Source: Gnetum montanum (lineage: Eukaryota; Streptophyta; Gnetopsida; Gnetales; Gnetaceae). From it: 64,000 nt of DNA. Positions within the stretch are counted from its first letter, which is position 1; each line of letters begins with the position of its first letter. The stretch is from contig MNCI01029688.1 in NCBI GenBank assembly GCA_015680685.1, forward strand, positions 328,900 to 392,899, written 5' to 3'. A program made the translations under genes and the position numbers. This document shows, piece after piece, positions 1 through 11,289 of this stretch. The notes beneath the pieces are model-generated. The model ran no database searches. It was not told where the DNA came from and saw nothing but the letters and a program-made list of their open reading frames with translations.

Positions 1-420
1 TCACAATTTCTTCTTTCCAAAGCTCTTCTCAAGACCCCAAGTGTGTCTCCAAGTGAGAGCCCAAGTGCTAACTAGTAGCCTTCCAAAGTGTGATGTATGA
101 GACCTCCCAAAAGTCCCAATGTGATCCTCTCTTCTCCCCCTTGACCCTTGAAGCCTTTTTATAGGGTTCCAAAGTAGGTATGAAAGTTACATATTTAAAA
201 ATATCTCACCTAACTTCTCTCCCAAGTAACTTGGCCAACCAATTAGGAGATTACTTACCCAAAAAGTTAGGAGATTACTTGCCCAACAAGTTAGGAGGTT
301 ACTTGCCCAACAAGTTAGGTAAGTTACAACAATTTTGGGTGGTTTCAACCACCAAAGAGATAAAAAAGATGTGGTTGACAAGTGTCCCATTTGTTAAATA
401 AAAATCTCATGCATATATTT
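1..420 (-). mobile_element. LTR-like fragment with minus-strand TATA box
   Basis: Read on the minus strand, positions 150-165 give CTATAAAAAGGCTTCA, a good TATA box, followed by a pyrimidine- and purine-patterned leader towards position 1. A very similar minus-strand TATA and flanks (CTATAAAAAAGGCTTCA) occur at 20735-20755. The sequence upstream of the TATA (plus 360-410) also resembles plus 20890-20940. Two dispersed copies with a core promoter suggest U3/R of an LTR family different from the TGATRA...TCATCA elements. Both ends are missing or unrecognised. Confidence 0.35.
241..327. repeat. 24-bp tandem repeat, 3.6 copies
   Basis: Units begin at 241, 265, 289 and 313 (the last is partial). 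Each is a variant of AGTTAGGAGATTACTTGCCC plus a short A-rich tail. Units 2 and 3 differ by one base. The array lies in the presumed U3 side of the LTR-like fragment, where short tandem duplications are common. Confidence 0.9.
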
Positions 421-589
421 TAATTTTTTTTAATTATATTCTCTTTTTTTTAAAAAAAAATAGATGAATTGATAAATTAGCAAACCATTTTACAATCTTC
501 CATATCTTCTTCTTGATCCCCCCTCTTGATCTCCACTACTTACCCCCCATTGATTAGGATCATCGTGTGGCATAAATATAGTTGTATTT
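421..589. other. AT-rich stretch, no feature seen
   Basis: Contains T and A homopolymer runs (about 420-470) and then a pyrimidine-rich stretch. I see no coding signal or repeat boundary. Confidence 0.5.
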
Positions 590-1490
590 TTGCTTCCACC
601 TATTACTCCATCAACCTTTGTAATTTCAAAATGTGGAACCAATACCCTTTTCTGCTGTCACCGCGACCGTAACCACCATCATCATAATTGCCGTAACTGC
701 CTCCAACGCCTACGGTCTGGGCTATTGCTGCTGCTGTTGCTTGGTACCCACATACTGCTATGCCACCATGCTACTCTGGATTCGTGGCCATACTCGCGTT
801 CATCATTTGTTCTTCTGTAACAGATAATGGGTTTTCAGGCAGCACATTTCTTCCAACACCGTTATGAACTCAAATAGCCCTGCTCCATCGCCGCGGGTCA
901 CTCTCGCGTGCAATTGGCAGAAGCAGAATGTGTATGCTTTGAAGATTTATGCCCTCACTGTAGTTTAAACTCTTTTGCAACTTCTACCGTTGTGGCTCAG
1001 ATCACTACCGGCGGCGGGGCTTTCACCATAAGTGCCTCTACCTTGTCCATGTTGCACCGCACAAAGGAGAAGAAAGATTGCAAGCACATGCATGGTTTTT
1101 CAGATCGAACTTGACCTTGCCACAAGGGCACGTCAGGTTGCCATGTTGTTGCAAGGAAGAAACCACCTGCACACCGCATCACATCGGAACCGTCTTTGCA
1201 CATATTTGCCGTTGCTGTGATCTGAGACTGAGATAGCCCCATGTGCTGGTAATTCAGGGTTGCTTCCATCGGATGTTGTCCCATTTGTGAGGAAACCTGC
1301 GAATTTGAATTTGGAGCAGAATTGGGATTGGAGTTTGGATTAGGGATGGATGCATGAGATGAAATGGTGACTACACCTGCACCTGCACCTATATTTGTTA
1401 TACTAATGTTGTTGATTGTGGTGTAGGGGAAGGAAAAATGCTGAAAGAAGCTTTCACAAAATGCATAGGAGCTAATTTCATTAATGTTCT
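590..1490 (-). pseudogene. Unidentified gene-derived fragment, low-complexity S/N/P-rich
   Basis: This block is clearly richer in G and C than its surroundings. On the minus strand a frame is open from about 1485 to 997, roughly 160 codons. It starts with an I/N/S/T-rich part, then an S-N-P repeat such as PNPNSNPNSAPNSNSQ, then a Q/M-rich part (MGQHPMEATLNYQHMGLSQ), and ends in a Cys/Trp-containing tail. Further minus-strand coding-like sequence at 600-880 is in other frames with a stop, including a Gly/Tyr-rich stretch. The pattern suggests the disordered part of a nuclear regulatory protein, broken by frameshifts. I do not recognise the family. A captured gene fragment or retropseudogene is likely. 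Confidence 0.35.
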
Positions 1491-1999
1491 ACATGTGCAC
1501 ATTGTTACAGAGTGGCAGTTTCAATTCCAAATGCTTCCTTCCTCATCTGGAGAATATGCATTTACGGCAACACCATCTCCAACTGCCAAGGGCAATTTTT
1601 TTGTTCTTGCTTGCATACAAGTTTTGTAATTAAAGCCTTTTGCTTTAAAGAAACATGATAACAAATGATAGATTTACACTGAAGAGCAAACCATGGAAAC
1701 TGTAGCTTCACATCATTATCTGAAAGAACTAGATGAAGAAAGCTGCCATCAATAATACTTGCATGAACTTTCTGTAATGCAGCATCTTCCAGTTTTGATT
1801 TCCAACATTAAATCTTCTCAGATATTTCTCTCAAGCTATCTTGCTTTGAAGATTCCCTATTCATTATTTGATCTACAACAATTGTATTGTCAACTTCCAA
1901 CTGTAGAATGTGTTGTCTAATGCACCAACTCCCATGCTATTTAGTTTCTTCTACAAGTTGCCTTACATTCATTACCCTCCCATACCTTATGGAGGTCAA
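1491..1999 (-). other. Coding-like minus-strand remnant, unassigned
   Basis: Minus-strand translation gives interrupted hydrophilic segments, for example around IIDGSFLHLVLSDNDVKL at about 1690-1760, with several stops. It lies between the kinase-like fragment and the S/N/P-rich fragment and may belong to either. No family is recognisable. Confidence 0.2.
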
Positions 2000-2195
2000 C
2001 TAAAACCACTTCTTGACTTGTACATCAATACATGTTTGTAGATCCAGTGAATGCTTCTTTGGCACTGAAATAGCCAACACCTCTGAAGAGTCTTCATCCA
2101 ATAAAATATTGGCAATGTTTAAATCAGGGTGAACGTTAGTTATATGATTAGCTTCACAACCTAACAAAGCCTGCTCCATTAAATGGCCAAAATGT
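2000..2195 (-). pseudogene. Protein kinase catalytic-loop fragment
   Basis: The minus-strand frame contains HPDLNIANILLDED, matching subdomain VIb of plant receptor-like kinases (HRDLKxxNILLDE). It is preceded by a GCEANHI segment like the usual GxxxIxH lead-in. The catalytic Asp and Asn are present, but the Arg before Asp and the Lys after Leu are changed. The DFG segment is not recognisable downstream. Only about 65 codons survive, so this is a fragment and not a gene. It abuts the point where retroelement A1 begins. Confidence 0.55.
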
Positions 2196-2540
2196 GCCAA
2201 CACCTTGACCTAAGTCTAGCACAAAAAGAAAGATTAATGAACCTCAACTTGTTAGACAAGAGCCGATTTGTAGTCTTGTCATCTAATGAGCTACACAAGG
2301 CATTGAACAAGAAACAACATGACCTTAGAATAAGGAAAGTAAAATTTCAATTAGGAGATAGGGTCCTCTACTGGAATCCCACACACATACCACAAAGAAC
2401 CAAGTTCCAAATGTTGTGGGAGGGGCCTTATATTATCTACAAAACCTTTCCTTCTGGGGTAATTTTAATATACAAACCTAAAAGCTCAAATAAGAAACTG
2501 GTAGTCAACATGTAACAAATAAAACCTTTCTAGGTGCTTA
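2196..2540 (+). pseudogene. Element A1: integrase C-terminal end of pol (truncated)
   Basis: An open frame of 110 codons ends at 2515. It carries the Ty3/gypsy integrase C-terminal features: a basic LRIRKVKFQLGDRVLYWNP block and a WEGPYIIYKTFPSG block, near the usual K-F-x-x-G-D-x-V-L and W-x-G-P-Y signatures. It aligns with 12060-12400 and 40000-40320. No chromodomain follows, as in Athila/Tat elements. All upstream pol and gag of A1 are absent. Homology to the other copies starts at about 2196, directly after the kinase fragment, so an illegitimate junction or the edge of an insertion lies there. Confidence 0.85.
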
Positions 2541-3340
2541 AGAGAGCCAATGACTAAAACACCTCAATGGATGGACATGCACACTCAATTTTTGAGATCT
2601 CCTCTTTTTAACTCAATTGTCGGAGAGATGGCCATCCATGCTAATTAATCCAAGTGCCTTCTCAATTTTTTGTTTATTCTATTTTTCAAAGTTTTTCTTT
2701 TACATCATCTTTAGTACATCTATCTCTTTCATAAATATTTTACAATTTCTTCTATATTTTACTTTATTTGATTTGATTTTTTCTAATACTTTTCTAATGT
2801 TTTCTTTTGTTTTTCTTCATTGCCGCTAGGACTAAGTGTAACTATAGCTATTGATTGATGGTGGTTTATACTATAATGTTATTTGATTATTGATGTCTAG
2901 ATTCTATCTTTGAATTTTGGGATTAATAACTAACACATGCTTTCTTTTTCATGATAATAATCAATGAGTCCACACCACCCATCCACAAAACTCTATGATG
3001 TTTGCTTATTGTGGAAATATGCAATCCCTTATTAAATGAAAGTTTTAATGAATTTATGATCTTAGTAGTTTTTAAACTTGGGAAGGATTAAATAGATAAA
3101 CAAGGGTGTGACTTCAAGGGGATTTTATGTCCTTTATACTTACCTACCCTATTGGGTGCATGAGTGTTTTCATGGATTTCTTACCATTCTGCTATCGACC
3201 AATAACAAAAAGCTAAAAGACTTTGCATGGTGTGGGTCCCATAAAAAAAACAAGAATAGAAAATTTAAAAAAAACACAATAATGGAAATTCAAAGCACAC
3301 ATCATAGAAGAAATAATATACTACAAGAAAGCAACTAAGA
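2541..3340 (+). other. Element A1: non-coding spacer between pol and aORF (shortened)
   Basis: Aligns with the start of the longer spacers at 12416-13100 and 40336-41010. Shared landmarks are a TGGACATGCAC motif, a T-rich stretch, and a TTGATGGTGG motif. The roughly 1.4 kb that would correspond to 13100-14580 is missing, including the internal promoter-like module and the aORF start. Confidence 0.6.
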
Positions 3341-6098
3341 TACATGCAATGGGACATCTTCTGGAGGACCCCGAAGTGGAATCTATCCATCATATTTTGG
3401 AAGCTCAAGTAGAGTAATCCCACCAAGATGAGACACCTAGACCAAGACCAAACCTTGACGTTACTTGGATGGAGGCTTTCTTGATGCTAATCAGATCTAG
3501 GAAGATTTAAAAAGATCTTCTTCCTTAACTAAAATTTGGATCTTTCTTGGATTTTTCCCCAAAAGATGTCAAACCTTAACTTCAAACTTCTCCCATGTGG
3601 CCCATTCTCACTTCCAGCAAAGAATGGTACATGGGAGAAACATCTCTATGTGGTCCATTCTCATAGAATAATAGGCAGGGAAATGCCACTATGAATATCA
3701 AGAAAATTTCTATGTCCTACTTGGTGAAGGTCATTTCTAAGGTCCTTGGGTTTCTAGAAACTGGGGCAAACTTGGAAAAAATTTCAACACAAGTGGATCT
3801 AGAGGTCAAAAAGAAGTGGGTCCAATGATGCAACAGATTTGACCACAAGGAGTTTGAAGCACTCACAATAGCAAAGCATGTATATTTCAAGATGGTAGCC
3901 TACTAGCTCAATCTAATAGTGAGGCCCAACAAGGTCAAAACCTTCTCTGCTTGTCTGTATGCCACTCTAAGTGGAATATTTCCTATCAACCTCTCACAAT
4001 TGATCTATCTTGAGATAAAGAAGCAATTCAAAGAAAAAAACACGGGAGGTATGCACTCCCCTTTCCATGTCTCATCTAGAAATTATGCAAAAGGGGAGGA
4101 ATAGCTCACTATTCCAATGATACCATCAAACATGCTCTTGACACCTCTTGGGTGGAAATGATGAAGGATAAAGTATCTACCAAGGTTCTAGAAGAGGAGC
4201 AGTCGTCATCACCACCCACTTATTAACAATGAACACTGAAGTCTTGCGCTACCATTGAGCACATAAGCAAACTCCGTGAGTAGCTCCTGTAGTAGCAATA
4301 GGCATGACTAAGTGGTGGTACACCCTTTGTCTAAAGGACAACATTAAGTCATCTCAACAAGGTGCCATGATCAATCATTAGGATGAAGCATTTGGAACTA
4401 ACATTTTCTACTAAAAAAATGCAATTGCCCACAAGATTGAATCCTAGCACCTAAGAGGTAATAATGTCCCTCTCTCAATAGCAATAATTCTTGGAAATAT
4501 CTAGGAATGCTACTATCTTTTTGGTGCTCTTGGAAGAGGTCAAAGAGGCAACTATTCTAGTGATGCAACACCAAGGATAAGAAACAATAGTAGAGGTGGT
4601 CATTGATAGAGTGGAAAATGCACTCAATGCCCCTATGGCATATATCCTAGATGTTGCTACACTCAGAGATGTGAAAGTATCTACTAGAGTAGGAAGTGAA
4701 AAATTTAGTGCAACCTAGCATGAGGAGTTGTTGGGCTAATTGGTAGGAATTGGGAAACTGATTCTAGATGTCTTTGATATCTCAAAAACCATTTCAGCAA
4801 GCCATTTATAGCTACTTAAGACTAGGGGCAAGGTCCTCATTGTCAATGCCTAACTTGAGGCAACCATAGATTAGAATTGACATTTGGCCACTAAGGTTGC
4901 AAAATTGCAAGCTTGACTCACTGATCCCACGATACTTAGCCAAAACATAGCATGAGATGAACCTTTTCAATAGCTTTAGGGAAAACTTCAAAAGGCTTAG
5001 TACATGAAGAAGTCAACAATCTTTGATCAGTCCTTAGCAAATACCACTATATATAACATTCAAAAGGACTTATCAGAGGTGCACTAGGAGAACGTCAAGC
5101 TAACCCAGAAAAACCATCACCAATGAAATGTTGCAATGTAGAAGAATCAAATGGAATAATCCATTTGACAATAGCAAGAGTAGCTTGCTAAGATTAACAC
5201 TGAAATAAAGAGATTGGCTGCAAAAAATCAAAATCTCTTAATGAAGGAGGTGTGCATCCTTCACTAAAAGTCTACAATTGAAATCACTACCTAGAAAAAT
5301 GAGACCCTCAAATTCAAAAGAATCAAGAATCATTATAGGGACTAGGTTGGCTTGCAGAAGGAGATATATGAAAAACATATCCAACTAGTGAAGGAAAAAG
5401 TGAATGAGCTTTTCTAGTAGCTCCAACAAGGAGGTGATGTATGGTAGCCCATTTTTGATGGACTGAATGAATACAACAAAGCTAAAATTTTCCTTAAGGA
5501 GCTATAGATCGATGAGATAATGAAGTACATTAAGCTTGCCAATCTCCGTTACTCAAAATTGGCAATGCTCACTACTAGAAGACTAAGGTCAGAATTAGAG
5601 AAACAAGTGACTAGCTCATATCTTCTATATGAGGCTAAGTGCAAATACCAGAAAGAAATAAAATAGGAGTTGGAAACAACCAACACTGAACTCATGGTTC
5701 TCAAGGCAAAGTTTGTAGATCAAAGATCAATGGTGGAGTACCTGGCCAAAAGAATGAATAACTACCAAGAGCTATGGAATGTAGTCATGGTGTTCAACAT
5801 TGAATGCAAAAAATTCACTTCCTAGTTTGTCAATGTCAAGGAGTTGTTCCCTATAATGCCCGATCCTTGGGATGTTACCATACCAGCCCACATTGGTGAT
5901 GCTACGTGGACCATGTATGATCCCAACCATAAGGATGAGAAGATGAAAGCATTGTTGGATGCTTTCCATGTTCCACCAGAAGTTGCAGTTGCAACTAGAA
6001 AGCCATAACCATAGCCTCAACCACAATAGTCACATGCACCAGAGGTAGGAGAAGGTCCTCCTGAACCTCAAAAGCCTCCATCATCTAGGACCTTTTGA
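3341..6098 (+). pseudogene. Element A1: additional ORF (aORF), decayed
   Basis: Plus-strand homolog of the aORFs at 14478, 42334 and 53114, broken by many stops. The N-terminal block (to about 4100) keeps SPMWPILTS, YFKMVAY, VRPNKVKTFSA and PINLSQLIYLEIKKQFK. The middle, about 4100-5420, is rich in Lys, Glu, Leu and Gln with heptad-like spacing, a probable coiled coil. The C-terminal block keeps PIFDGLNEYNKAKIFLKEL, AKRMNNYQELWNVVMVFNI and IPAHIGDATWTMYDP, then a Pro/Gln-rich tail ending at 6098. It lies between integrase and the 3' LTR, the place of env-like or transposon-protein ORFs in Athila/Tat elements. The true ATG is in the deleted spacer. Confidence 0.7.
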
Positions 6099-6354
6099 TT
6101 TTCTTCTCATCTTCAATTTTTTTCATGGTGTTCAATTTTGTTGTCAATTTTTGTCATGGTGTTCAATTTTGTTGTCATGAATATCAATTTTTGTAATACT
6201 TGTAAGTCTATACACTTAGGTATTTAGTGTTTGTTTGAGTCAGTTTGTATGTCAGTTAGTTAATTAATAATCCCATACCTTTCCAAAATTTTTTAAAGAA
6301 ACTTGTTCTCCTTTTGTTCACTCGAGGATAAGTTTTCATTTAGTCATGGATGTA
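6099..6354 (+). other. Element A1: 3' untranslated region and polypurine tract
   Basis: Contains a short imperfect duplication (TTGTCAATTTTTGTCATGGT near 6140-6165). It then shares with the other copies the order CAATAATCCCATACC, CTTGTTCTCC, a CTCGAGGATAAGT block and the degenerate purine tract CATGGATGTA (6345-6354). In better copies the tract reads CATGGGGGTA, directly before the LTR. Confidence 0.7.
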
Positions 6355-7209
6355 TGATGAAGTGTCTTTCTTAGGGTGCATCAACAAGATGCCATCGACA
6401 TAATCTTGTCAACATGATATCATTAACATGTGGGTTGATGCATTGACGTGACCCGTCAATGCAATGTCTTGTCTTACCTATAAATACATGCTCACTAATC
6501 ACATTTATGTCATCCATTCATTAGTTGCTAGCTGAACTCTTACATTTTTATCTTCCCAAAGATAGAATATTTTCTAAGTGCTTGTAGTAGGAGAGAGAAG
6601 TGTATAGATATTTATTCAAGCACTAATGTACCTGAGCATCTTAATGTGAACAGTAATAAAGATGAGCTTTCTTTATATATCTTGTAGCATTTGGAATTAG
6701 TTTAATGTTTACTTTAAATACATTTATTATTTGGGAAATTTATTTTAATGAATTTAAGTAATTAATTAATTAGAAATTAATTAAGACATAAGTACACCCA
6801 TTTCAAGCATATGTTAACATTTGGTAATCCTGGTAGCACTTAATGCTTGCTAACCCAATGACATTGCAGCGTGTTCAGGATGTGCACGATAAATGGGAAT
6901 GGATGATTATGTTAGGATTAGTTAGATATTAATTAGCTATTAGATTTATTAAACATATATTTACTTTATTTTCAACACCTAGGTGAATTAAGAGAAAAAT
7001 ATAAAATGATAAAAATCATATGCCTCAGTTTCACTTAATCGTACCTTTGCACTTCACAAGTGAAACTAAGAGGAAAATGATTACATTTGTTAGATTCACT
7101 ACCTAGACCCAATGTACTTAGAGAGATAAAGTCTATGGAATTCAACTGGATCATTTAGTGATGCTAGTGATTCATATCGTTGGTTGTAGGGACTACTCAC
7201 TACTCATCA
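6355..7209 (+). mobile_element. LTR, family A (3' LTR of A1, adjoining A2)
   Basis: Begins TGATGAAGTG after the purine tract and ends ACTACTCATCA. U3 carries repeated short motifs around GATGCATTGACG and GTCAATGCAATG. A TATA box TATAAATA is at 6479-6486. A GTAATAAAGATGAGCTTTCTT segment matches the other family A LTRs. The sequence after the LTR is not a primer site but the middle of gag, so everything between the LTR end and gag position 7210 has been lost from A2. Confidence 0.88.
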
Positions 7210-8160
7210 AAAGGGAAAGCTGCATCAAATAGCTTCATATGATTAACATTCCTAAGTTTAAGGAAGGCTATAATTATGATCCCCTACATTATTTACAAGC
7301 CTTCCATGATGCCTACACCTTACAAAACATTAAAAGTAGGTGGAAAAAACTTAAGCTATTTCCTAGGACACTAATAGAAGAAGTTGAAAGTTGGTATAGA
7401 TCATTGGAACTAGATTTAATCCATCAATGGTCCACAATGCTTGAGCTATTTAATGACAATAACCAAAAAACTCTAGAGTGTCCAATCTACAGAGGAAAAT
7501 TCAAGGGTAGAGGTAAGGCACTCATGAATCCTTGGATGCAACTATGACTAGGTACTACTCTTTATTGTACTGATGCCCAAGCTATGAATACTCTCAATGG
7601 GATAAACTATGCCATATCATAGATGGAATCAAAAATGAAATAAGGAGAATCCTTATGGTTTATTCCCAAGGGATACTTTCTAAGCTAAGGGTACATCAAA
7701 TTCAAAAGCTAATTGAGAAAGTGTCCAAAGAGTAAGGAGAGCTAGAAAATAAAGAAAGTGTAGAAGAATATAACAAGGATTCTTCCATCTACAAGAGGGA
7801 GATCCATTTTTGTGAAAATGAGGAGGAGACACCACTTGATGAATTGGTGCAAAGGAAAGCCTTACCAATCCAAACATTTTCTATTGAAATATTACCTAAG
7901 GTTGATAAGATGTGGGACTCTTTGGATGAGAAATTCCAAACTGCTCTAAAGATTGTAGAGAAAAGAAGAGACTGAAGGGCTAGTGACCATGAGTGAAGGA
8001 AGAAGAAGAAGGTTGAATGTAAACATCATAAAGCTAAGGACAAAGCTACAATAGTTGATAAGGTTGTAGATTCCAAATTAAATGATGATGGATGTGACAT
8101 TGATCAATACAAACATCCTAAGGGTGTTTGCCCTATAGTGTCACATTGACATGAATCTGG
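7210..8160 (+). pseudogene. Element A2: gag, 5'-truncated
   Basis: Codes for the retrotransposon Gag core: INIPKFKEGYNYDPLHYLQ, WKKLKLFPRTLIEEVESWY and IHQWSTMLELFN, matching the W-x-x-LF...A-x-x-W(Y/F) pattern. The open stretch 7239-7547 is followed by frameshifts. Near the end (8093-8150) is a zinc-knuckle-like motif C-x2-D-x3-H-x4-C. The second Cys of the expected CX2CX3HX4C is Asp. The N-terminal part seen in A3 at 18441-19000 is missing because the LTR joins directly to gag. Confidence 0.8.
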
Positions 8161-8880
8161 GGTGTATGCTCTATATCCTAAATTGGAAAAATGATAAGTA
8201 CCATGGTGGTTACCTTATCCACAAGGTAACTATTAGCAATAGTTCCACCAACAAGCTTACTATCAAAGTGCAGCACCACCTCAACCTTAGAAATAATACC
8301 AATAGTGGAAACACCCACAGTTGTGAGGGATGCCACCTCCAAGGTAATAGTACCCTTATCACCAACCGGATCCATATGGGTATTACGTTTAGTAGCCCAT
8401 CTCTCCATATAACCCTTCCAGTCACACTTCCTTTCCACATGAATATTATCTTTTTAAATACTATAAAGCACCTTCATCAAGGGGGAAGTCCCCATTTCTC
8501 TACTAACCTCCTCAACACTCTACCACTCTTGCACCACCATCTTCAACTCCTTTGCCATCTAACCCATTCATATAAGGTGAGATATTTGCTTAGCCATAGT
8601 AAAGAAATACTATGAGGGAAGTAAACTTATAGCTGGCTCCTCAATCAAGTGGTTCTAAATCCAAGCCTCAAAAAAGGCCATTCTTCAGAACCAACAGCTC
8701 TAAAAAGCTCTCACAAACACCTCTAGCTATTAACCTTGCTACTTCCACCTCTAAAATTGCTATCGAGTAACCTTCAAACCAAAGTGCTCCCTAGTTGCAT
8801 ACTATCATGTTAACCTATGTAGTCATAGATTGGATCAAGGCTCATCATCTTCCTAGAAAGAGACCTAATCTTAGGAGTCC
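8161..8880 (+). other. Element A2: Pro/Gln/Tyr/Ser-rich gag-pol linker
   Basis: In the gag frame the translation is rich in P, Q, Y, S and H (WWLPYPQGNY, YYQSAAPPQP), with several stops. It aligns with 36230-36960 of A3 and in composition with the C-terminal region of Gag in B and B2. Open frames on other strands here are by-products of this composition. Confidence 0.5.
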
Positions 8881-9840
8881 TCTTATCTACTTATATATTT
8901 CCTGAGATGAACCATGCAACGCTCTTTTGGACTTAGGTTCTGGAGTTAACTTGATTTTGTAAGAAATGAATAAAGCCTAGAACCTACCCCCCTTAAAAAA
9001 TAGCAACATCAAATTGGAGCTGGTAGACCAATTCATCACTATTCCTTTGGGATTGGTGAAAGAAAACATGCCCACCATTTGTGGATGATCATATCTTGTC
9101 AATTTTCTAGTAATCCATGTAGAAAATATCGAAGGGGACTTCCTTATCATCATGGAAAGACTATGGCTAAGCACCATAGATGCAAGGTTGGGAATTAGAG
9201 ACCTTTCCTTGGAAATTTTCAAGGAAAATGAATTTGAAAAATTAGAGAAGAAGAAAATTTCATGCATCATGTATAGTGACACAAGGTGCCATTGCATGCA
9301 AAAACTATGAACTATCAAGATCATATCACTTCAGGAATGTAGTTAGTATGAAAACATCATAGAGGTTCGAAGGTTCCTATATGCATTAGCCACTAAATAG
9401 GAGGGCACTTAGTGGCTGACAACTAAAAATGAGGTTGGATCAACAATATGCATGGAATTAGCTGAGAGCATTACCATATACTATGTGAAAAGCATGGATA
9501 CATTGGAGTAGCTCCATCACCAACTCTCTAATGTAGAAAGTGAGATTGATTAGGAAGAGTTGCAGATCTCAAAAAATTTTAAGTAGGATCCCCTTGATTT
9601 AAAGGTTCTACTGGTTGGAATGAAGTATGCATTTCTGAATAATGGCAAGTTAGTAATTATCAATGCCACACTTGCTCTTGTACAAAAAAATAATTTGTTG
9701 AAAGTTGTTAACATCTCATGAGTTAACAAGAATTGATCCAAGGATATGCAAGCATATAATTTATATAGATTCCTCCATTAAAACAAAGAGGTAGCTACAA
9801 AGATGCTTTAATTCAAAAAGTTAAGAAAATAATCAAGAAA
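8881..9840 (+). pseudogene. Element A2: aspartic protease and PR-RT linker
   Basis: CNALLDLGSGVNLIL at about 8915-8960 matches the retropepsin active-site segment of Athila-type elements (ALxDxGAS-x-NLM). The usual D-S/T-G is D-L-G here, as often in this lineage. The rest to 9840 aligns with 37040-37920 of A3 but is full of stops. Confidence 0.65.
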
Positions 9841-11050
9841 GAAATTGAGTAACTCTTCAAGGCTGGGTTCATTTACCCCATTGTGGATAGCTAGTGGGTT
9901 ATCCTAGTTCTTATTATACTAAAGAAAAGAGGAAAGTGGAGATTTTATATAGACTTTGGCTCTTGAATATGGTCACTTACAAAGACTATTTCCTATTGTC
10001 ATTTATGGACCAAGTGCTAGATACTATCATAGGGCATTATTATTATAGCTTTTTAGATGGTTATAGTGGCTATAACCATATCTAGATTGCACCAAAGGAC
10101 CAAGACAAGATAATGTTCACAAGTTCCTAGGGGACTTTTTCATACAAAAAGATGTCCTTTGGCATGTGTAATGCTCCCACCACATTCTAACTATTGGTCC
10201 TTAGCATCTTTTAACAACAAATTGGTAGCAAGGTAGAAGTCTTAATGGTTAACTTCTTTACCTACACAACTACCTTTGAGCAAGTCTTGGACCACCTAGA
10301 GCAAGTTCTTCAATTGTGTGTAGAAACTAACTTTAGGCTTAATTCGTAAAAGAGCCATATGCTAGTCCAAAAGGGTATTATTTTAGAGCATAGAATTTTG
10401 AACAAAGGGATCAAGGTAGACAAGAAAAAAAATAAGGATCATCTAAGGGATAACCAGATAACTAGAGATCATGAAGGACATGAGGTCATTCCTTGATCAC
10501 ACTGGTTACTACAAGTGCTTCATCAAAAACTTCTCAAAGATCACCAATCTATTGGTGAAATTTACAAAGAAAGATGCATCATTTGTCTAAATTAAGGAAT
10601 TTGAGCATGCATTCCAACAACTCTAGTAGAAGTTCATAGAAACTCTAATTCTATGAGCAAGAGGCTTATCCAAGGCATTCCACATCATGATAGATGCATC
10701 AAACTATGTTTAGGGAGATGCATGAGATGTACTTACAAATATGGACTATTAAAAACATCCATACTACATACACTATGCAAGCAAAAGCATTATGGATGCA
10801 CAAATCAACTACACCACCATTGAAAAGGAGCTTATGGCAATGTTGTATGCATTAGAGAAATTCAGGAATTATGTGCTTGGATACAAAGTTTTTATGTACA
10901 CCAACTACAGTGCCATTAGATTCATGATGAATAAGCCAATTATGAGCTCCCATATCATATGATGACTAGTGATCCTCCAAGAATTTGATCTAACAATGGT
11001 AGACTAAAAGGAAATCAAGAATCTAGTAGTTGACCACCTATCTTAGTTAT
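9841..11050 (+). pseudogene. Element A2: reverse transcriptase and RNase H, catalytically dead
   Basis: RT signatures in order: FKAGFIYPIVDS, WRF-x-IDF, YYYSFLDGYSGYNHI (the Athila/Tat form of the second block), then SFGMCNAPTTFQ. The FMDDF box is VLMVNFF, so both catalytic Asp are lost. RNase H shows FHIMIDAS (first Asp kept), NYTTIEKELMAMLYALEKF, YTNYSAIRFMMN and a VDHLS-like end near 11040. Frameshifts and stops occur throughout. The family reverse-transcribes element RNA and degrades the RNA strand of the hybrid. Confidence 0.88.
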
Positions 11051-11289
11051 GATGGGATATCAAGGAGGATGAGAGTCCATTATCTAATCAAATTCTTAAT
11101 GAACTTCTCTTTGTTGGTGTTGTTAATGAGCAAGATCCCAAAGAAACAAACTAACATGATAACATCCTATCATATCTACTCACATAAGAGATGTCATAGG
11201 AGTGGAACCACAAGAAGAAATAGTAGTTTCTTCATCAGGCCAAACACTTTATGGAAATTAACAACAACCTCTACAAGATTTGTGTGAAT
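11051..11289 (+). other. Element A2: RNase H-integrase linker
   Basis: Aligns with 39125-39370 of A3. It would code a short hydrophilic linker with a FP-x-E-x-x-F-like start. No motif of its own is seen. Confidence 0.5.

Noticed and set aside
241-327. Possible CRISPR-like array
   Set aside because: Units are directly adjacent tandem copies without spacers, in a plant nuclear context.
590-827. Plus-strand open frames with His and Cys/Leu runs
   Set aside because: They are the complement of the minus-strand fragment and of trinucleotide-like composition; no family match and no conserved partner.
2000-2203. Functional protein kinase gene
   Set aside because: Only the catalytic loop is present, key basic residues are changed, and neither the ATP-binding part nor a DFG motif is found.
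3341-6098. Env-type glycoprotein gene
   Set aside because: The position fits, but no signal peptide, transmembrane segment or cysteine pattern is visible in any copy; the sequence is a hydrophilic rod with globular ends.
8151-8615. Open frame of 154 codons on the plus strand
   Set aside because: It lies out of frame over the Pro/Gln-rich gag-pol linker. The in-frame translation aligns with A3; this frame does not.
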